From Saccoglossus kowalevskii (Eukaryota; Hemichordata; Enteropneusta; Harrimaniidae): 45,980 nt of DNA. The stretch lies in assembly GCF_000003605.2 (NCBI RefSeq), contig NW_003108586.1:25113-71092 (forward strand). The letters are read 5' to 3'. The translations under genes and the position numbers were made by a program. The notes beneath the pieces were generated by a model. That model was not told where the DNA came from. It was given only the letters and a program-made list of their open reading frames with translations, and made no database searches. Shown here piece after piece: positions 23,229-37,430 of this stretch (position 1 is the stretch's first letter; each line of letters opens with the position of its first letter).

Positions 23229-26200
23229 TATGTATATATATATATTCATCACACTTGATCTTATTTTACAGGAGGAAGTGACACTCTATTGCAAATATTA
23301 GCACTAGACAATCTACTGACAACAGCCAACATATTGCTCTTATCTTGTTTATTTAATTTAACACAACTCTGAAAAAGATTTTTTTTTTTTTTAAATGAAA
23401 AACAGGAATTGTCAAAAAAAAAAGTGTCTTTGCGAAGAGATATCCTGTTGGTCTGAACATGGAATCAAGATAACCTTGAGCTGTACTAGTAGAAGGATAA
23501 ATAATGAAACATAGTACAGGTGGAGATAAGCCTATTTGGATTAAAATAATATTTAATATATAATATGTATATATAATACCGATTCACTATCATTCATCGC
23601 ATTCTATCCTCATGGCAGCAGAAATACCATATTAAATATTTAAATTATTGAAAATAAGAAAGATAAAGTTTAACAACAAAAAATCAGAAATATATTCCAT
23701 GACTTGAAGTCATTTTGTTTCAAATTTATAATATAGATGCGAGTAGCCTTGACAGATGACTTGGATTGCAGATTACTTCAATAATGGTTATTGTCTGTAC
23801 AGTAAAATGATAAATTACTTGTAATGTACAACACTCCTAGGGTGAAATGTCAAAGGTCAGACATTAACATTAAAGATTTAACGCTATCATATTTCATAGA
23901 GGCAGGCTGAAGAGTGGTACAACATACAAGACCATTATGATTGAAAGTTAATTCAACTCGCTCGATCGGTGTTTTGTAAAGCGACAAATTTATTTCTCGC
24001 AGATTTTTTGTGAGGATTTTACACAAAATTTGCCAAAAAATAAATAGCTCATAGTTTGACAGGTTAATAAAAATTCTGTAAAACCAAATAATGCTCCGAC
24101 AAGTTTTTGTCAATTTCAATAACACATTGTATTTATTTATATTTTTAAAATTGAACTTTAATGTTTACTAAATTTCTAACAATAAATTTTGTAAAAGTAC
24201 TGTATTTTACTTTCACTGCCATTACAGCGGACACTACCTGCGTACCATGCTTGTAAAATACATCATTTGTATATGAATTTGTGTTATAATTAACTTTTTA
24301 TTAATACCATATCAAATAACAATAATTGTTCATGAGAATTCAATCCTTTTAAGTATTTCAGTAAAAAAAAAATGCAAAGAACGGACAAAGAAATTGTCAG
24401 ACTCGTAATAACCATCGACAATACGGATATTTACAAGGAGTAAATTATGTGGCAACTAAATTTCTATAAATTTAAAATAACTTAGGAAGCAGATACCAGT
24501 CTTAAAAAATTTGTATAAATAGGATTTTTCTCGAAAACCCGCAATTAAAAATTGATAGTTGCTTTAGAACAACAAAAGCATTTGCTAACTGCAGGCATGA
24601 AAAGCATGGATGATATTGTCACTTTTTTTTTTTCATTTTCCCTGAATAGCTTAACATATTATAATATTCAGTCCTATGAGATCTTACTTTCATACCTTGA
24701 CCTTGCCAGTAGATTATTTTCAATTAATAATGAAGTCATGTCTGAATGATATTTCTAATAAACATTTAATATGGCAGCCATTTTTAAAAATGAACTATTT
24801 TTAGGTAATCGTTTATTATACCAAAAAGTCAACTTTTGTTGAGAATGTTGCCTAAGATCTGTAGAAAATCAGAAATGATTACTATTTGGTCCAAAAATTA
24901 CTGGGGGAAAAAATGTTGCACAAGAAATTTTGGCGGGAAGTTAAACCCTACCCATAATACACCTGCCTGGTAAATATACAAATGAATTGTTGCATTGCTA
25001 TTACATACAAGGCCCCCAGATATGCACGATATACTCTACCAATTTAGTACCAATAAACCAGATTTGGCATGCTTGAAAGGGGAGCTGATGAGAAATAGTT
25101 AATAACAATTTTTATGAAATATTAGAAGTGAATGAACAACCAGCTTTACTTTGTAAGAAGAATGATATGTTATAATTACTCGGATCTATGAACATAAGGG
25201 CAACTATTATTTTTGAATATTTTGCGAAAAATTACAGGTTGACGCATGCTTTCTATTTCTGATGTGTGTTTTTTTTTTACATCATATAAAAATAAATTGC
25301 AGCAAATAAATTATACTGTGATATTATCATGATAGCACTGTTGTATTTTTCAATGTGGGTCTGAAATAAAAGAAGACCTCCTGTAAATGAAAAATGCATG
25401 ATATTAAAAATAATTCAACTGGATACATAGTAAGTGGAATATAAGATCTACTTTGAGTTTATCTAAGTCTTTTTTTTTCCCCAACAATTGGAATTGTCAT
25501 GAATAAACGTCTTATTTTTAAAGAGTAGATAAAAAGCTAGACGATTTGGTGCCCTGTGTGTCTAGGTTTGAGTCATGCACATGAGTGGTTACAATAATAA
25601 ACAGTGTTTTTTTATAGTCCTTTATTTTTATAGACAAAATGTAGCTATTTTGTGATTCGGTACATTACAATTATTTATGATTATAGCCATCGACTGACAT
25701 CGATTAATAATAATATTACAATATTCAAAGAAAATTTGTTGGACACTAAAAAAATAAAATATCAAAACAAAAGATTTCTTTGTTCGTAATTATCATTTTA
25801 ATGATCCCATTAGTAATATTTTTATTATACACAGATTAATACAATAATTTTCTCTGTGAATACGCAATTTAATAAACTATGACATCTTGAGTACTATGAG
25901 TAGATATAGAATTGACAATTATCACGACTCAACCGCGTCAAAAACGTGTGAATTATTGCAACTATTGATTTGGTTGTATAAAAAACAGAAGATCCATTTC
26001 ATGCACAAGACTGTTATTGGCTTCATCATCCTTGTAGTTTTATAACCCCTTATAACATTCAACATTGATTAATTAGCTCGTTAAATAATAATCTGGTGCA
26101 CATTAAAATGTGAGAGAGAAAATGTTAACAGTAAAATCTAGTCGCATTATCCTATCTGGTGATAAATTTAAGCACAATTTTCTCATTTTTTTTTTTAAAT

Positions 26201-26908
26201 AAAGAATAACAAAAGCTTAAATGAAATTTCTAGCAGTTTGAAAGACAAACGAAACACTGTTATGATGTAGAGGTTAATTACATATAGACTGAAACCAGCT
26301 AAGAAGCAGCAAAATTAAAGCTGTTGGAAAATGTGTTCTCCCAGGGAAAACAACTTAATTTACATATGGTATCCCCTGGGCTTGGAGCTTTCATTATGTA
26401 GTCATCATGGCTGTCTCTATCAGAAAGATCACAGGATATTGTGTCAAATGGAATTTCCATACTTAGCAGCATTTTTTTCTACCACTCACAGAGCAGACAG
26501 CATAATCGGGATATTTCAGACGAATGATTTATTTTTTCCTTAGTAATTAAAACAAAGACCAGTAATAGAAGTGTAATTTTGATTTTTTTAATAAATTCAT
26601 GAAAAAATGTTCCCAATCTCAACAATTTTTTTTTATAATCAGGAACTAATTGCGATTATTTAATGGAATCGTAAAAAATGCTAATACACTTGGTCTTACT
26701 AGCTTTTTTTGCATATTTAGTTTGAAAGTTGGTTTATCTATATCTATCTGACTGAACATGCCCCCTCCCCCCATTTTTTTTATCGGTAAACCAGCTACTG
26801 GCTAGCATGAGTGGTTGCCTATAATCCATCACATCGCATTCAAACAACTCTGCCCCAACTACTCATACTCCGCAAGTATTCGATCAATGCGACATCTGCC
26901 GACTTTAC

Positions 26909-26932
26909 CTTCGGTGACATATTCAAATCAAA
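26909..26932 (-). CDS. Possible 24-nt microexon in intron 1
   Basis: A segment between a good acceptor (GTGTTTGCAG at 26933) and donor (CCGAAG|GTAAAG at 26909) is 24 nt and phase 0 at both ends, encoding FDLNMSPK. Insertion between first exon 1c and exon 2 would keep frame. Pairs of splice-like sites this close occur by chance in long AT-rich introns, so this is only a candidate. Confidence 0.15.
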
Positions 26933-28059
26933 CTGCAAACACAGTACAGTCATTTTTTTATGTTCAATAAAAAACAGTTGTGTCCATCAAGAATGCTTCT
27001 GAATCACTACTTATTATCAGTTATTCCTGGATTTTTTATTAGAACCAACATGGTTTCGTAACTAAATGTATTTAAAAAACCTTACCTTCAATATCAGTTT
27101 GACTTCTAACTCATTTTAAATTGCGAGGATAAAACAGAGTCCTGTTACTTACTGCTTTGCAATAAAAATATAAGCCAAAGATAGGAAGGATAAAAGCGCT
27201 GTCAATCTTCATTGAGACCAACCGGACAAGTATTTGAATTCAGTACCAATAATAAAAAATATGTACTCCTGTGTATATTTTAAAATCAATTTCAGGTTTT
27301 TTTTACTTAGCAGTTTATCTTTGATACAGAAAAGTAATAATGATGATTTAGTCAGCGTAATGAAGAATTACGCAATGCGAACCATCGCCCATCGATGACG
27401 GTAGTATTTGTTATTTCTCTGGAGAAATGGAATGAAATTTATATTACTTAAGCAAAGTGCTTCATTTGGTTCCCATATAATTAGGAAACATCATACTACA
27501 TGCCAGGGTGTTAATTTTCTTCAAGATAAGTGGCCCTGCCTGATATTAATTCTCCACTGCATGCTATTGATAGACTCAAACTCAAACCAGCTGTAGGCAA
27601 TGTTAACTCAAATGGTCGGGTTTGGGGGGAAGGATATTATGAGTAGAGAAAGGGTGTTTTAGATAACGTCAGTCTCAGTTTATGAATCCTGTGGAAAAGC
27701 TCCACAAATAGAACAGCTAGATAAAAACTTCATGGGAAAAAAAAATAATAATTTAAAATCTTGTACAGAAAAAAAATTTTGAAACGTATAAAAAACAAAA
27801 ACAATTACAAGCATCTGGGAATGTAAAAAAAATATATTCGTTTTTAAAAAAATACAAGAAAATTATTGTAAATTAATTATTGATGCAAAGACAAAAAAAA
27901 CAGTGTATATTAGTAGCCGCACTACAGCAATGAATGGTCTGAACACGCTTCAAAAGGAAAACCAATTAGCAGGGAAATTAATTTACACCACACCCGTCCC
28001 TTCCCTTCCCAGCTGTTGATAAAAAAAAATACCCTCATTCTTTTCCGTATTTTGCTTAC

Positions 28060-28249
28060 CTTCTGTGAACACCCCAGCTTCAACCAGACTGCCGTCATGT
28101 TTTATCACCGATAGACAAAAACCCATACACAGAACTATACAGCAATCCTTGTTACAAGCTTCAATTTCAACATTCTCAACACTATTTTCCCATGATGCTC
28201 TGTGACAGCAGCCAGCTACTACTAGCTTTGGATTCAGCCAGCCCCGACT
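28060..28249 (-). CDS. ZNF608/609: Candidate alternative first exon 1c (MTAVWLKLGCSQK)
   Basis: A strong donor, CAGAAG|GTAAGC, sits at 28060. Upstream, ATG at 28098 (context AACATGAC) opens 13 codons, MTAVWLKLGCSQK, ending in phase 0, and exon 2 begins in phase 0 with ENINCSFPK; the frame then runs without a stop into the conserved start. An in-frame TAA lies two codons before this ATG, so it would be a true start. A TCAGTC initiator-like site at 28251-28246 would give a 5' leader of about 150 nt. No protein homology supports the extension, and the exon may simply be untranslated. Confidence 0.4.
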
Positions 28250-31200
28250 GATTTATTCTCTCAATTGCATATGCTGCTCTCGGTCAGCATGCCGGGCGAT
28301 TTTTTTTTTTTTACCATTCCACGCACTGAACGAACGAACAGCATAGAGCTTTAACTACTTTTACTTATCAACCTGACCCCCAGTAAGCTTTATTTCATCT
28401 CTGGCAAGCTGTCATCTTAATCTCCGAACCAATTACAAAGCATGAGCAATTCTCCACTAGGGCTAACATAACCAATAAGTTCAACACAGCAGGCAAAAAA
28501 AAATGAACTCTGACTTGCATTAAGGTAAATCAATACAAATGATCACAGACTGTGTTCGGATTATGCCAACTGATTACATACTCAAATTTTAAAAATAAGG
28601 AAACGCAAGGAATCTAAAAAAAAAAAAAAAACCTTTATTATTCTATATTTATGTCAGTGAATGTTGTTTCACTTATTACAACGCTCAGTGGAATCTTAAA
28701 TTTAAAAAGCAAATATTTTTTTTTTTATATCCTAGAATTTTTTTTTTAATAACAAAAAAAAAACACCAAGTGTGATTTTTATCAACTGACAAAAAATATC
28801 TTATTTTATGATTAAATTTTTCACCTACATGAACAACATATAAAAGAAATGATTAGTAAAATCCAAACTACATAATAAGCCAACTACTTCTATTTCACAG
28901 ACTGAACCATTCTAAAAATGTAGGAGGGGAAGGGTACTATATAAAGGTGAGCAAGTCATAGTCAGATAAATCTTTTTGCGAAACGTGTATTAAGAGCCTT
29001 TCTTCATATCAAATTGTGATACAGTATATTTTTATTACGACACAAAGACGCGAGAAGCATGATATGTTCAGAGCAGCATTCTGCGTGTCATCATTACTCA
29101 GAAAGCTGGATACACATAAAGTGGCAATAAACTCTCAATGTAACTGTACAATACAACATAATATTCAATAAAAATCACCTGTTTTTATGTGTATTACTGC
29201 GAAAGGCAACAATTAAAATATAAACCTTCATCAACAACTCTAATGTAAAAATAGGATTATAAGCTTCTTTTTGATTTATTTTCACCATTATTTTAACCGT
29301 TTTATATCAATTTCACAAATGATTAATTAGAACTAATTCAGCAAACAGGGGAAATATGACAAGGTTTTGTGCAGGAGTGAAAAATTTCATTTGTGTTCTT
29401 TCAGATAAAGAGGAGAGACTGGCATAAAATGTAATCACAAATTACTATTAAGTTGCAACAATTTCAAAAAGGGAAAATTTAACATATTTTATACATGTTT
29501 AAACTACAACATTATGTAAAAAAAATTTTCCTGCTAAAATTTGTGTGTAACATTTTACACTTTTTTTTATATATATATTTCTACAATTTCTTTGTTAATT
29601 TTGGACCAGTTAGATATCATTTCCCTTCAACTACAAGTTTTGATCAAATCTTTAGACAAATTGTATGAATGGTGACAAAGACGACTTTGGTGGCTTGCAG
29701 GTTAATCAAATTCTAGGAATCTCTTGAAAATTATTTAGGGGAGGGGGATTTGGGAGGTAGTATTCATTAGAACTATATGCAACGCACAAAAACAGAAAAG
29801 CTGACAAGGCACCTGGAGCTACAGTGTGTAATGATGGGGGGCAATACACTCCAACACAAAAGATACAAACATAAATTGCAATTGCCTGGAACAAAGGCAT
29901 TAAAACTCTCAATGGAACGATGTGTAAAGTTGTCCTTTGTTCTATTTCTAAAAGCCTGTTAACAATAGGTGCCATCTGACTAACGATGGCCCCAAAAAAA
30001 AAAAAAAATCTGCTTAGAGCACTTTCCATATATCCTTGTACATTGTGAAAACCTGATATGAAAAACTGCGATGATGAACTTAAAGTAGAGGGATGAAAAC
30101 AGTTATATTTTTATACTCTCAGATTTTAAACCTTACATTACTTTCACCTAACAAAATTTATCCACCAGTTTCCTTTATAAGACCTTTTGTGCAAAAGAAT
30201 AAATGGAAAGGAAACTAGCAATTATGAATATTCTTTCAAAAAAGACGTTTGTTTTTGGTTTTTATGAAAAAGCTGCAAGCGATTAATAAAAAATTATTTT
30301 TCACAATTTATCTGACAAAATTGTACGTGCGAGACCTAACCAGTATCAAATTCCTCTCTACCGGTAGAAGAACGATCTGTCAGTACTCGCGAGATCCAAT
30401 GAAGCCAAAATGAAGCCAAAATGAAATGAGATGTGAAAGGGAGAACTACTCTCTTACTAGAGCCAACAACTCCCACATCATTCCCTCAGGCGATCTAAAG
30501 ACACAGAGCGTGTAGACGAGAAGACCTATATTAAATTTTATATATATTGAAGAGACGCCACGTACTTATCCTCATACACGCTATTTACTCTGGCAGGCAT
30601 TTCGATCACTATTGCAACAACTGAATTAGACAAACTGTCTGTTTTAAAAAATAACTACCAGCAATTTTCTTCATTAACTGATATTTCATGCGCAGTTGAT
30701 TGGCGAATCATCGAGTCTCTGACATTAGTAGACATACAGACATAGCTGCTTGTCCAACTACTTATACTAAGACCAGGAGTGTAACAATATTACTAGGGGA
30801 TTGATGAAATGAACCAGGAGTGGAGCTACACTCAGAGAAATAGCTGAAGGGAAACAGGAGTTGGGCTCCAGGTAGCCGGCATTTCGACAGTCACCGTGCA
30901 TTCTAATTCAGGGGAGCCGAAAAGACACAGTATCTCTGCAAGTACCGTAGGAGATGTTTGGCAACAGCACATGTAGTGGGCAGACAGCACACCAAAATAA
31001 AACACATCAATCAATGCACTGTACGTGTTATTAATGTAAAATATTAACAAGTCCACCAGGGATGCTACAGCATAGTCGACTAGAGAGACAGCTGCACTGA
31101 CATTTAATAGATAAAATTCCCCAGCAACTGGAAACTCGTTCTGGCATTTTATTTCAATGTATTTGCTTACAAGTGTATACTGCATAAAGAGAGCTATACA

Positions 31201-33299
31201 GAACTGAGAAGCAAAACGTTCAAGATACTTCAGAGGGTAAAACATGTAGAAATGCATTTTTAAATTACAGTCTGAAAGTCATACCCAAGCAAAATACAAA
31301 TTTCTATCTAATCTAATCTGTCACAAAGCCTGTACTGGCATTTGAAATTTCCACTTACAATTTTTTGAGTGTGAACAGTGTCAGTTAACATGGTTTAATA
31401 TTGTACCCGAGAATGATTGACAATTCTTTGGGAATAATTTTTATATTTTATTAACATTATATTGTAAAATGATTGCATTAATTGTTTTGTTTTAGAAAGA
31501 AAAATTCTAAATTAATAACATTAAATGATTTGAAAAAAAACAACACTATTTATAGACATGATAACGCAGATGCAATGTTATTTTTTCCTTGGTATATAGA
31601 CAGTAAATAAAGATAGAATAACTTCAGACCTAGGGGGTCATATTAGGGGGTCATTCTTTTTTGAGGTGTCAAAATAGGTTGACTGATAATCTTACAAAAC
31701 TAAGATAAGAATCCTGTATCATCCGAGAAAAGATGATCAATCCAATCATAAATAAAACGCAATTCATAATAAAACAAAGCCTAATCCTATTTGACCAATG
31801 ATCAATCACAAAACCATAACACAGATTGTTCAAGCACATCAAATTTTTTATTACAGTCAAATGAATGTTGAAGCTTTTTTTAATTTGGACTAAGCCCTCC
31901 CCATTTTCAATTTACTTTATGTAAATGTGCATTATATTTTATTCGCTACTTCAGTGTAATAAACTTTCTTAATAGAAAACAGCAGACTTTTTTTGAGAAA
32001 CACTACCAACTGTAAACAAATTATATTTGCACAAATCGAATATTAACATTTACTGCTAATATTAAATAAACAACATGACTGTATTTATTGACATTGGGTT
32101 TTATTTATTGAGGAAGAGAGACAGGTGAACGAAAAAAATCCACTCAGGCTGATAAAAGGTGAATAGATGACGCGATATATTTTATAGTCAATTCCGCTCC
32201 ACTAGCTATGTTTAAAATTTAAAAGGCTGGTCAATACGAGAACGGTGAGGCAGACAAAGAATCTCGATTGCACTTTGTAGTTGAATCAGCAAACAGCGCT
32301 AGATTAAACTCAGCTGCTCAGGGAAAGGGCTTTCTTACGAGTAACCTTCAGTCGCTCTGACTCCCAGGACTAAGTAGTTTGAAAAGAGCGAGACCCTTGT
32401 TTATGTTGAATATTTTTTAAAAGGAGTGAGATAATATCACCACTGCAGTCTTACAGGAGTGATTTAAGATTACAGACTTTTTTTTTAAAACCACACTGTT
32501 GACATTTCCCCATTAACACAATGGACTAGTTCTGTATGCTGTGGCAGCCACCACAAACATCACACAACATACACAATAAAAACTAAAAAAACTTGATAAA
32601 CACTGGTAAGGAGCATATAAGCAAAAATACAGATTTCAGGTGATGATAAATCTCCAATTCTCTGTTAACTGGCACATAAAGGAAACAGAAGTCTGTTTGA
32701 TGTACCAAAGCAGTACAAAAAAACACTGCTATCCATTGTCTAAGACATCAGCGAATCAAAACACAGCATTGGGAGTTGGATAAGCCAATCAGCAGCCTGA
32801 TATTAAAAGCCCTCACACAAGGTCAAAAGATTGACTGTATCAATGGAACACAAAGTATTCAGAAACATAATGAGGCGGACAAATGAAAAAAAAAACCTTA
32901 CTCTGTGAAGAGACTTTTTTTAAATTAGAAATTTGAAAAGACTAAAACATAAAATGGTCAGATGTGCTGAATTAAAGAGGCCATCTTTAACCAAAGCCAG
33001 AAGATAACACCTTTTTATATTCACAGCTAAAGCAATAAAAACTGACAGATTTAGAAGGCAGTTTGTTGATGGTATTTGTCAAGGTCCACCACACACAAGT
33101 TTTAAAGTAGATACATAAATGGAATAATATTTCAAAAGATTCACAATCAATGAAAAACATGATTCATAATAAGTGTTTTAAAATTGGGGGGGGGGGGCAG
33201 AAATGACACAAAGTGACAGTCGTAATAAAGCACTTTCCACACTGAGCAGGACTCACCAACTGTTTACAAAAAAAAACACAGGAAGCCTTATTAGTTTAC
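28250..33299 (-). other. Upstream region or intron between candidate first exons 1b and 1c
   Basis: No recognised gene. A 141-codon minus-strand frame at 30832-31257 lacks splice-site or homology support. Confidence 0.55.
33186..33197 (+). repeat. Poly(G) run
   Basis: Twelve G in a row, 103 nt from the donor of candidate first exon 1b. Similar homopolymers occur at 12519-12527 (G), 14763-14773 (C) and 23026-23037 (C). Confidence 0.85.
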
Positions 33300-33384
33300 C
33301 TTTGTTTCATTGAAGCGACTCCACGACTCCCTCATTGGGAAAACCTTCGTAGCATAGTCCAACAGCAGGTACGGAAGAGGGTGG
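33300..33384 (-). CDS. ZNF608/609: Candidate alternative first exon 1b (MRESWSRFNETK)
   Basis: Donor ACAAAG|GTAAAC at 33300. ATG at 33335 gives 12 codons (MRESWSRFNETK) ending in phase 0, so it would join exon 2 in frame. The frame stays open for more than 20 codons upstream of this ATG to a TGA, with protein-like sequence (PYLLLDYATKVFP). The segment might therefore be an internal exon with the weak acceptor TTTTAAAG. It is richer in CpG than its surroundings. The left boundary is approximate. Confidence 0.3.
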
Positions 33385-36300
33385 AACAAATCCTTTAAAA
33401 GTCACACACACTACTATGAAGTAACACAAGTAATAGTTCCGAGCGCTGGCCTGTCAAAGTTTCAGACATACTGAGTTATACGCTATTGAGCTTGACTGCG
33501 TGCCCTCGTGCATGATTTGGGGCATTTCCTTTCTATTGAAATGAACAGGCATACATAGTACATTATTCATATCCAATCTGCCTGCCTGTCTGTCTGTCTG
33601 TCCTCTCACTCTCCCTCTGCCTTTGAGTATTAAATAACAGACCAGTAACACACACCCTTGGTAATCAATTGAGTCTCCACTTATCACTTTGGCAGGTAAA
33701 CATCCCTAATTTACACCTATCAAAGAGCCATAGCACCTGCTTGCCAAATAAGGTAGTGGGACAATCCACTGATTTTCAGCAAGAGGGGAGGCCGAGGGGG
33801 CTAGCTTCAAACCTAGTGACTGTCTAGACCCTTAGTTGGCACAGTTCCAAGTGATAGACTATAAGGAGTGGATGTATTATGTGTCGGTGATAAAGTACAC
33901 AGTAATGGGATAAAATTACAGCTGACAGAGTTTACACACACACACAAATACAACTGACAATCCACATATCCAGCCCCTTCACTGACCACCACCACCCAAC
34001 ACCCACATAACTCCCTGTGAATTAAAAAGTTTACACAGTGAGACATGCCTATCATTTCCATAGCTAGTCAAAAGGAAACACATTTCAACAAGCACCAGAT
34101 TTGTTATTGTCCCCACTAACAGTACATCCAGTGTGTGTGTGTCCTGTTTTTTTTACTGATCTCCATGGCTCTTTGACAGCCCTTGGCTGTGAAATCTAAA
34201 GGCCATTCCAAAAGATATGCACAGCAGGAGAGTGTAAAACTTGCACAAACATAATTAAAGGGCCGCTCTACAGGACATTTCACCAACTCAGGGAAAACAC
34301 AAATAACCCCAAGGTAGAATTATTTTTAATTTAGTTACAAATAGTCAAATGAATCGTGAAGGGTGGAATTTTTGAAAAGTACCGCGCGAGTGTTTTTATT
34401 CACCCCAACCTGGAGATTAAAAAGATTTTTTTTTTCTTTTTACCTACTTGCCCCAGAAAGATAAGCATTAGTATGAAACACATTATATTTCGGGTTTAAA
34501 TATATTTCACTAATTTTTGATAAAACTTTGTTGAAATTGAAACCATATAAAAATGACGAAAACAAATCTATGGTTTTAAAAAAGTTAAGAATAATATGCT
34601 CTCAAAATATTATTGTTCAGAAGGATGAAATTAAAACAAAAATGACAATAAACATGTTTGTTTTTTTTCACTCGTTTGTAATGAAATAAACCATTAAGAA
34701 CTAAGCAGACAAAAATAAAAACAAAGAAATTTTGGTGAGTTACAAGCAACAAGCCAACCACAGAATTTTGTTGATCATATTTCAAGAGTAAAGCTTGAAA
34801 ACTCCCACTGATAGAACTAGTGATTAATCCTACCCAAGCACTAGGTGTCAAATTGCTTATAAATGATCACAGACAAATCAGATTACAAGCTCTTCCTTTT
34901 ACTGAACACCCTCCCTGCCAGTCATTTAATGCCCATTCCACGTTTTAACCTTGGGTCATTTTGGCAAAGGACAATCGCTACAACAAAAATACATTGAAAT
35001 CTAATCAGACCCAGTATTAAACGAGAATACATACAAAATGGAATCCGTTCCTTCAGCAAAAAGCAGAAAAGCAACAAGATTGAAAGGCTGAATGTGTGAG
35101 GTTGCCACAGTGCTGGGGCTACTAACAAAAGGCAAGTGGGGTAGATAGGCAATTAATTGTTGACATAAGTATTTTTAAATGTAACAGCCAATTGGAGGCT
35201 TCAATTGGCTGGGGGCTTTAAAAAGCTGTGTGTATAGTTACTATAGCTTCACAACAGTTTACCTAATTTGATTGATGGTAGCAGTTGACAAAAAAAAAAA
35301 AAAACACCCCTGTACTGATGAATCTGCACACAGTTACTAAAAAAGAGCCTATTTACGAATATCCCCAAAATGCTGCCATCGAAAACATTAGTGGGAAAAC
35401 AATAGTACTGATTTTTCTTTTTTACTTTGTAAGGGATATTTTTAAACAACAGTGAGTCTTATTTCTAAGGCTAATTCCAGGGGGCTAATTCTTTTAAGTC
35501 TCCTAAACAAAGTGTGAACGCTTTCTGAATGAGACAACAGAAATATCTGGATAATTCAATCTCCTTGGACACATGCAGGTACTAAAATGGCAGCTTGATT
35601 TAATCATGGAGCAGTTCTTTTAGTTATCTGACAGCACATCTCATTAACTAAATAAAAGTACAATGAGAAAATAAAACAGAAAAAAAAAATGATAAGCATT
35701 GTAAACATAGCATAAACAATGGTACCCTTCAATTTCATGGTACATTCACTCCCTGGGACTTACAGCTTCCCCTTTACCATTGACATTGTGTTAACGACAT
35801 CTCGAAAGGTTAAACTAAGCATGAAAAACAAGAAGGGGTAGAAGAGGAAGTGGAAGTCTCTGTGAAACTGCCACTAGTTAAAAAAAACATTGATCTAAAT
35901 TTTAAGTGTACATAAAACTCAAAATAATGTCTTAAGTAGTATGTTGTTGAGTAAATCAATATATATAGCTGCGACTATTGGTAGTTAACAGGAACATGTC
36001 AGTAAAATAAAATCTTACACAAAAACAGGAGTAGGTTAATGCATGCTTTTTTACTTCCATGGTTAATGTAAATGGGAGTGAAACGCAAAAATACCATGAC
36101 ATGGAATTTTTTTTTATCATGAAGCTGGAGTACCAGTATATTGCTTTGGTAAGACAATGAAGGTCATGCCAATACTGATCTCAACAAATAATGAGTAATA
36201 GTTTGTTAACTGTCAAATGTTTTGACTGTTTGCCTAGGTTTATTATATATATATAGTAGAGCCCATCCAACAACAAAATCAACACCAACAATATAAAAGA

Positions 36301-37430
36301 CCTACAAAGCCAGCAAAGAACAAAAAAATGGGAAATTGAAATATAGATTTTAACATGTCAACAGGGGAGCAATTTTTCTTCTTCTAGGTGAAAGGATACT
36401 ACTGTATGTTTCAAGGAATGGTTGAAGGAAAGATCGCTTCACTGGGTAGTAAAAATAGTAAATTACAAAGTGCATAAAGTCATATATTGGGCAAATACAT
36501 GTGTGTTGGTATACTGGACAGTTCTCTATTCATAACCATTGTCAGCTTGAACTCTCATACCAGGGATGAGACGTTGCCATGGCAACAACAGACATGTCAG
36601 GTTTTGATGAAAGAACAGTATTTTTTTACTTTATTCGTGGGAGTGTGAATGACAAATTCTACTTTAAGGAGGACAGCAACCAAAAAAGACCTGGTCATTT
36701 GGCAAAGTCGTTCCCTATTGTGTTCAATTCTAACTGTATTCTCTTGTGAACTCAGGGGGGTGACAGTGGATCAGACTGACATATTACATTGAAAGCCCCT
36801 ATGTTCTCACACATAATGAATGCAAATTAAAAAAAAAAATGTCACTGCATTTCCAAACAACATTCCAAGGCAGAAGGAGTTTTATTCTTTTTTGACCACA
36901 AGGCTGTCTGTAGCAGATAACTTGAGAGTTTTCTTTTCTTTATTCCGCTCTAGGCTATTTTCTAACACCCACATTTGGAGAGGCAGTCTCATAAACATTG
37001 ACCAATCAACTCAGAGGACATTTATTGTACATTGCTCAAGAGTTAGCATGGCTTATTTGCTTGGTAAGCATGTACAGTACATACCAACCACTAAGTCATG
37101 GTGAACTGCCCTGCATGCAATTTGCAAAGTTTTTTTTTTGTTTCCTCAGTACCGTAATGTGTTTACACTTCAGCCGGTTTATGATACAGCAATGCCGTAT
37201 CAGAGTTTTTCATCCACTTCCTTTTCATTACTAACACTACCTAGTCTGCCCTTTTTTTTACAATTCTACAAATAAAATTTTCCAGTTGACCCCTGCAGAC
37301 AGCAGTAATGTATGACTGTACACAAATGAACATTACAAACATAAAAAAAATGTCTGTCTCTTTGTTAACTTTTTTTTTTCTAACAAAAGCATCTCAGTAC
37401 ACCTACATAAAAAATAAGCATTATCGTTAC
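33385..37430 (-). other. Upstream region or intron between candidate first exons 1a and 1b
   Basis: No recognised gene. Contains the X-box palindrome and microsatellites. Its base composition is less skewed than the other introns, as expected for regulatory DNA, but I cannot show conservation. Confidence 0.5.
36573..36586. promoter_or_regulatory. Perfect X-box palindrome (RFX-type site)
   Basis: GTTGCCATGGCAAC is a perfect 14-bp palindrome and the consensus for RFX factors. It lies in the intron downstream of candidate first exon 1a. A 12-of-14 match, GTTGCCACGGCAAA, occurs at 19265-19278 in intron 2. Binding is inference from the motif. Confidence 0.45.

Larger units (their letters stand above)
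20861..28059 (-). other. Intron 1 (proximal part)
   Basis: Contains MITE copy B and the possible microexon. The minus-strand donor-like TTGAAG|GTAAGG at about 27089 has no ATG in phase and a close upstream stop. The remainder is AT-rich with no recognised gene. Confidence 0.65.

Noticed and set aside
27089-27140. Strong donor-like GTAAGG as another first exon
   Set aside because: The phase-0 frame has a stop about nine codons upstream of the donor and no ATG, so it cannot add an N-terminus. A noncoding exon remains possible.
30832-31257. 141-codon minus-strand open frame
   Set aside because: Hydrophobic sequence, no recognised domain, no convincing splice sites. One frame of this length is not surprising in a large AT-rich window.
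34434-34470. Donor-like AGTAG|GTAAAA with an upstream ATG (MLIFLGQV)
   Set aside because: It ends in phase 1 and would not join exon 2 in frame.
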